From Corallococcus sp. EGB (GTDB lineage Bacteria > Myxococcota > Myxococcia > Myxococcales > Myxococcaceae), in the NCBI RefSeq assembly GCF_019968905.1, contig NZ_CP079946.1, positions 2,604,001-2,668,000 on the forward strand: a stretch of DNA of 64,000 nt, given 5' to 3'. Positions 61,200 through 64,000 of the stretch are shown here, in pieces. Under the pieces are notes generated by a model. It saw only the letters and a list, made by a program, of their open reading frames with translations, ran no database searches and had not been told where the DNA came from. Positions within the stretch are counted from its first letter, which is position 1, and the number at the start of each line of letters is the position of its first letter. Made by a program: the position numbers and the translations under genes.

Positions 61200-62720
61200 G
61201 TGCCGCGCGAACTCCCTCAGGACCACTTCTGCCCCTGGCGTGAGGAAGCCGAGGAGCTCAAGGCCGAGGTGAGCCGCATTGGCGGGGAGGTGGACGCCCT
61301 CAAGGGGCAGCTTGCGGCCCTGCAGCGCCACGTCTTCGGCAAGAGGGCGGAGAAGCTGCCGACGGTGGCGGCTGAGTTGCGAGGGGACGCGGATTCGACG
61401 GCGGCCCAGGCCGAGGCCGCGAAAGAGAAGCGGCAAGAGAGAGCCGCCCGCAAGGCCGAGGGGGCCCCGGCGCGGGAGATTCGCCACGCGGTGCCGGCCG
61501 AGGAGCGCCACTGCCCGGCGTGCGGCAGCGAGGACTTGAGGCCCCTGGGCAAGGGCAAAACCTCGGTGGTGTACGAGTACGTGCCCGCCCGCTTCGAGAA
61601 GCAGGTGCACGTGCAGGAGGTGCTGGCGTGCGCGTGCGGCCGGGGCGTCGTCACCGCCCCGCCTCCGGCCCGGGTGGTGGACAGGGGCGAGTACGGCCCG
61701 GGCTTCCTCTCCCACGTGGTGACGTCGAAGTGCGCGGACGCCATGCCGCTGCACCGACTCGCCCAGCGGGTGGAGAGAAGCGGCGTGCCCATGAGTCGCA
61801 GCACCCTGACGGACCTCTTCCACCAGGCCGCCTCGGTGCTGCTGCCTCTTTCGCAGCACCTCCTGCAGTGCATTGCGTCCGCGGACGTGGTGTGGGCCGA
61901 CGAGACGCCCATGCGCGTGCTGGACGTGAAGAAGACACGCCAGGGCTACCTCTGGACTTTCCTCACCCAGACGCCCGAAGGGCAGTGGCTCCTGGGCTAC
62001 CGCTTCAGCCTCGGCCGGGCCAGCACGACGCCCAAGGACGTGCTGGGCGGCACCCGGGGCGCCCTCGTCGTGGATGCCTATACCGGCTACAACGCGGTGA
62101 CGCTGCCCGAAGGGCGCGTCCGCGTCGGGTGTTGGGCGCATGTGCGGCGCCGCTTCTTCGAGGCGCTCCCCACCGCGCCCGAGGCCCGCGAGGCCTTGGA
62201 CTTCATTCTGGCCCTCTACCGGGTGGAGGCGCTGGCCCGCGACGCGGGCGTCGTGCGCACGGACGCGCACCAAGCGCTGCGCCAGCAGCAGAGCCTCCCC
62301 GTCCTCTCGGCGCTGCGTGCGTGGATGGAAGCGCAGACTTCGCGCCATCTGCCCAAGGGGCCCATGGGCCAGGCCCTCTCCTACGCGCTGAAGCAGTGGG
62401 ACGCCCTGACGCGCTTCTCTTCCGACGCGCGTCTGCCCTTGGACAACAACCGCTCCGAGGCGGCGCTGCGCAAGGCCGCCCTGGGCCGGAAGAATTTCCT
62501 CTTCGTCGGCCACGAGGCCGCAGGGCAGAACCTCGCCGGCCTCTACGCTCTCGTCGCCACCTGCGAGGCCAACCAGGTCAATCCCGAGGCGTACCTCGCG
62601 GATGTCCTGCTGCGGGTGCAGACGCACCCGAATGCGCGCATCGGTGAGTTGCTACCTCACGAGTGGAAGCGGCGACGCGCCGCTGACCCGCCCGAGTCAC
62701 CCCTCCAGCCCAGTCCCTGA
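61200..62720 (+). CDS. tnpC: IS66 transposase TnpC (copy B)
   Basis: 506 aa from GTG, identical to the copy at 50578 with all domains present. Together with tnpA and tnpB this copy could be active. Confidence 0.95.
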   Translation: MPRELPQDHFCPWREEAEELKAEVSRIGGEVDALKGQLAALQRHVFGKRAEKLPTVAAELRGDADSTAAQAEAAKEKRQERAARKAEGAPAREIRHAVPAEERHCPACGSEDLRPLGKGKTSVVYEYVPARFEKQVHVQEVLACACGRGVVTAPPPARVVDRGEYGPGFLSHVVTSKCADAMPLHRLAQRVERSGVPMSRSTLTDLFHQAASVLLPLSQHLLQCIASADVVWADETPMRVLDVKKTRQGYLWTFLTQTPEGQWLLGYRFSLGRASTTPKDVLGGTRGALVVDAYTGYNAVTLPEGRVRVGCWAHVRRRFFEALPTAPEAREALDFILALYRVEALARDAGVVRTDAHQALRQQQSLPVLSALRAWMEAQTSRHLPKGPMGQALSYALKQWDALTRFSSDARLPLDNNRSEAALRKAALGRKNFLFVGHEAAGQNLAGLYALVATCEANQVNPEAYLADVLLRVQTHPNARIGELLPHEWKRRRAADPPESPLQPSP

Positions 62721-62803
62721 CCAACTCGCTCCTCGCGGCGCCCGCTGAGCACGGTCGTGGTCCGTCTTCAATCCTTCCGGCACGTCACTGGCCGGACGGT
62801 TAC

Positions 62804-62811
62804 AACCGAAC
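62804..62811. repeat. 8-bp target site duplication, right
   Basis: aaccgaac directly right of IS66 copy B, paired with 60391-60398. Confidence 0.9.
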
Positions 62812-62838
62812 AGCGACCTGCTTGGCCGAGCCTTGACA

Positions 62839-63393
62839 CTGCCCACCGCGCCCGAGGCCCGCGAGGCCCTGGACTTCATTCTGGCCCTCTACCGGGTGGA
62901 GGCGCTGGCCCGCGACGCGGGCGTCGTGCGCACGGACGCGCACCAAGCGCTGCGCCAGCAGCAAAGTCTCCCCGTCCTCACTGCGCTGCGTGCGTGGATG
63001 GAATCCCAGGCCCCACGCCACCTGCCCAGGGGCCCCATGGGCCAGGCCCTCTCCTACGCGCTCAAGCAGTGGGACGCCCTGACGCGCTTCTCTTCCGACG
63101 CGCGTCTGCCCTTGGACAACAACCGAAGCGAGGCCGCGCTGCGCAAGGCCGCCCTGGGCCGGAAGAATTTCCTCTTCGTCGGCCATGAGGCCGCGGGCGC
63201 GAACCTCGCGGGCCTCTACGCCCTCGTCGCCACCTGCGAGGCCAACCAGGTCAATCCCGAGGCGTACCTCGCGGATGTCCTGCTGCGGGTGCAGACGCAC
63301 CCGAATGCGCGCATCGGTGAGCTGCTACCCCACGAGTGGAGGCGGCGACGCGCCGCCGACCCGCCCGCTTCGCCCCTCCAGCCCAGTCCCTGA
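62839..63393 (+). pseudogene. tnpC: Truncated IS66 transposase tnpC (copy C)
   Basis: About 184 C-terminal codons of TnpC, starting at PTAPEAREALDFI and including RLPLDNNRSEAALRKAALGR. The N-terminal coiled coil, zinc finger and first catalytic Asp residues are gone, so it cannot be active. An ATG at 62833 lies in the IS21 end and is fortuitous. Confidence 0.88.
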
Positions 63394-63478
63394 ACAACTC
63401 ACGCTCCTCGCGGCGCCCGCTGAGCACGGTCGTGGTCCGTCTTCAATCCTTCCGGCACGTCACTGGCCGGACGGTTAC
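62839..63478 (+). mobile_element. IS66-family element, truncated right end (copy C)
   Basis: It matches the last ~640 bp of copies A and B but with about 5% substitutions (for example ESQAPRHLPRGP where A has EAQTSRHLPKGP). The right inverted repeat ends at 63478. The left part is missing and abuts the right end of the IS21 element. The flank to its right is the same sequence as right of copy A. Confidence 0.88.
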
Positions 63479-63625
63479 GAAGAGCTCGCGCCATACACCG
63501 GCCGTAGCCGGTCGCATTGTCGGACGTGCGTGACGGTGTCTCCCACCTGGAACGTGCGTGCCATGAATCAGGAGTCTAGCGGCCCTGGCACATGGATCCG
63601 CCATGACTTCTCGCGGTCTCCTTGG

Positions 63626-63871
63626 CTATTCCTCGGGTGCCAGGAATGTGTCCAGCGAAGGCACGTCCTCGAATTCCTTTTGCGGGTCGAGGAGGGGGGC
63701 TGTCGGTCTCCAGGTGTCGTAATCCGAGGGCTCACCCATCACGACCGCGGACTGCTCCTCCTGATGCGGAAGGGCCCGTTGAGGAGTGCGGCAGGCCGAG
63801 ATGCACACCAGGACGAGAACCGCCCCGGGCGTATGTCGTGACGAGGGGCGGAGCAGGGCGCGGTCAATCAT
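63626..63871 (-). CDS. Small lipoprotein (duplicated, copy 2)
   Basis: 81 aa, same protein as 52329-52574; the only base change seen is silent. Same signal peptide and acidic tail. Confidence 0.65.
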   Translation of the reverse strand: MIDRALLRPSSRHTPGAVLVLVCISACRTPQRALPHQEEQSAVVMGEPSDYDTWRPTAPLLDPQKEFEDVPSLDTFLAPEE

Positions 63872-63982
63872 GAGTGAGTTCGATGCGTGTGTTGCGTCTC
63901 GGAGATTCCAACCCAAGACAAGGGGGGAGATCTTTCATGCGAAGACCGCCCCCCACGGATTCACGACGTGCTGTACCAGCAG

Positions 63983-64000
63983 CTACGTGCCGCTACTGTC
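63983..64000 (-). CDS. Secreted Cys-rich protein, second copy, 3' end only
   Basis: The last six codons including the stop of a second copy of the 52687-54075 gene, identified only by the continuing near-identity with copy 1. The rest lies beyond the window. Confidence 0.5.
   Translation of the reverse strand, partial: DSSGT

Larger units (their letters stand above)
60399..62803 (+). mobile_element. IS66-family element, copy B (nested in IS21)
   Basis: 2405 bp, identical as far as I can see to copy A (offset 10622 bp), with inverted repeats at 60399-60424 and 62778-62803. It sits between two perfect copies of aaccgaac, showing it inserted by transposition into the subterminal repeats of the IS21 element. 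This is the most clearly intact insertion in the window. Confidence 0.95.
57714..62838 (+). mobile_element. IS21-family element, interrupted by IS66 copy B
   Basis: The left end starts tgtcgtagctcgg at 57714 and the right end finishes in ttgaca at 62838. The terminal 24 bp match as inverted repeats at about 18 positions. Several ttcggccaa / ttggccgaa subterminal repeats follow at both ends, as is usual for IS21 elements. It carries istA and istB. Without the nested IS66 and one 8-bp duplicate it is about 2.7 kb. No target duplication is visible outside (agacggag left, ctgcccac right), so one side was rearranged. Confidence 0.85.
63479..64000. repeat. Segmental duplication, copy 2 (runs off window)
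   Basis: Near-perfect copy of 52182-52704, including the same IS66 right end immediately to its left. It continues to the last base of the window, so its full extent is unknown. Confidence 0.9.

Noticed and set aside
49777-62803. Composite transposon formed by IS66 copies A and B carrying the protease operon
   Set aside because: The outer flanks (ggcgcacg and aaccgaac) do not match, and copy B has its own private duplication inside the IS21, so the two did not move together as one unit.
1-64000. tRNA, rRNA or CRISPR array
   Set aside because: No T-loop-like gttcgaatc with acceptor stem, no rRNA-like sequence and no regularly spaced short repeats were found by reading; a covariance-model search would be decisive.

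Overview
The window looks like a chromosomal segment from a high-GC Gram-negative delta-type bacterium, most likely a myxobacterium (Myxococcota, Corallococcus/Myxococcus-like). Reasons: very high GC with strong third-position GC bias, many secreted lipoproteins with Cys-rich, FN3/FG-GAP or carboxypeptidase-regulatory-like repeats, a MYXO-CTERM type C-terminal sorting tail at 56617-57141, a bacterial enhancer-binding protein with its histidine kinase, and eukaryote-like domains such as SET. The genus is an inference. No rRNA, tRNA or CRISPR array was seen.

Layout. 1-5.6 kb: a 5'-truncated superfamily-1 helicase, a sigma-region-2-like small protein, an alpha/beta hydrolase, a secreted SGNH hydrolase, a stand-alone GspE-N (MshEN) protein and an ArsC/Spx protein. 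5.7-12.9 kb: a flippase-like membrane protein, a SET-domain protein, a DUF1592/DUF1588 lipoprotein paired with a DUF1552 Tat protein, a secreted pectinacetylesterase/Notum-like esterase and a membrane-anchored hypothetical. 12.9-20.3 kb: a HelD-like helicase, an outer-membrane barrel, an acyl-CoA dehydrogenase, a DUF2780 protein, a Nudix hydrolase and a GT39-like membrane glycosyltransferase. 20.7-24.3 kb: a DyP-type peroxidase behind two or three unrecognised genes. 24.4-39.9 kb: secreted and cell-envelope functions, including a DUF4476 protein, an M11-like metalloprotease lipoprotein, a tiny Cys-rich secreted peptide, RidA, a giant FN3/FG-GAP lipoprotein, a YqeY-like protein, a Tat-exported amidase, a possible His/Cys-dyad protein and two large lipoproteins. 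40.0-46.2 kb: a SulP transporter divergent from a GlrK/GlrR-like two-component system, with a TGTC-N10-GACA palindrome between them, then a secreted amidohydrolase. 46.6-48.9 kb: a Cys-rich lipoprotein coupled to a second lipoprotein.

49-64 kb is an accessory, rearranged region. It holds two identical 2405-bp IS66-family elements (A 49777-52181, B 60399-62803) and a third, diverged and truncated IS66 right end (C 62839-63478). It also holds an IS21-family element (57714-62838) into whose right end IS66 copy B has inserted, leaving a readable 8-bp target duplication. Two truncated copies of the same M20 amidohydrolase gene, a MaoC-like gene fragment, a truncated MYXO-CTERM protein and short duplicated coding remnants lie around the elements. 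Between the elements sits a less GC-rich three-gene minus-strand operon (secreted HExxH metalloprotease lipoprotein, Cys-rich secreted protein, small lipoprotein). The DNA just right of IS66 copy A (52182-52704) is repeated almost perfectly right of IS66 copy C (63479-64000) and runs off the window, so this operon or at least its downstream end is duplicated.

How the genes act together: most of the window is independent one- or two-gene units. The clear co-acting sets are DUF1592+DUF1552, the DyP cluster, the histidine kinase with its sigma-54 activator (possibly acting on the SulP promoter), the two coupled lipoproteins at 46.6-48.9 kb, the minus-strand secreted-protease operon, and the transposition modules.
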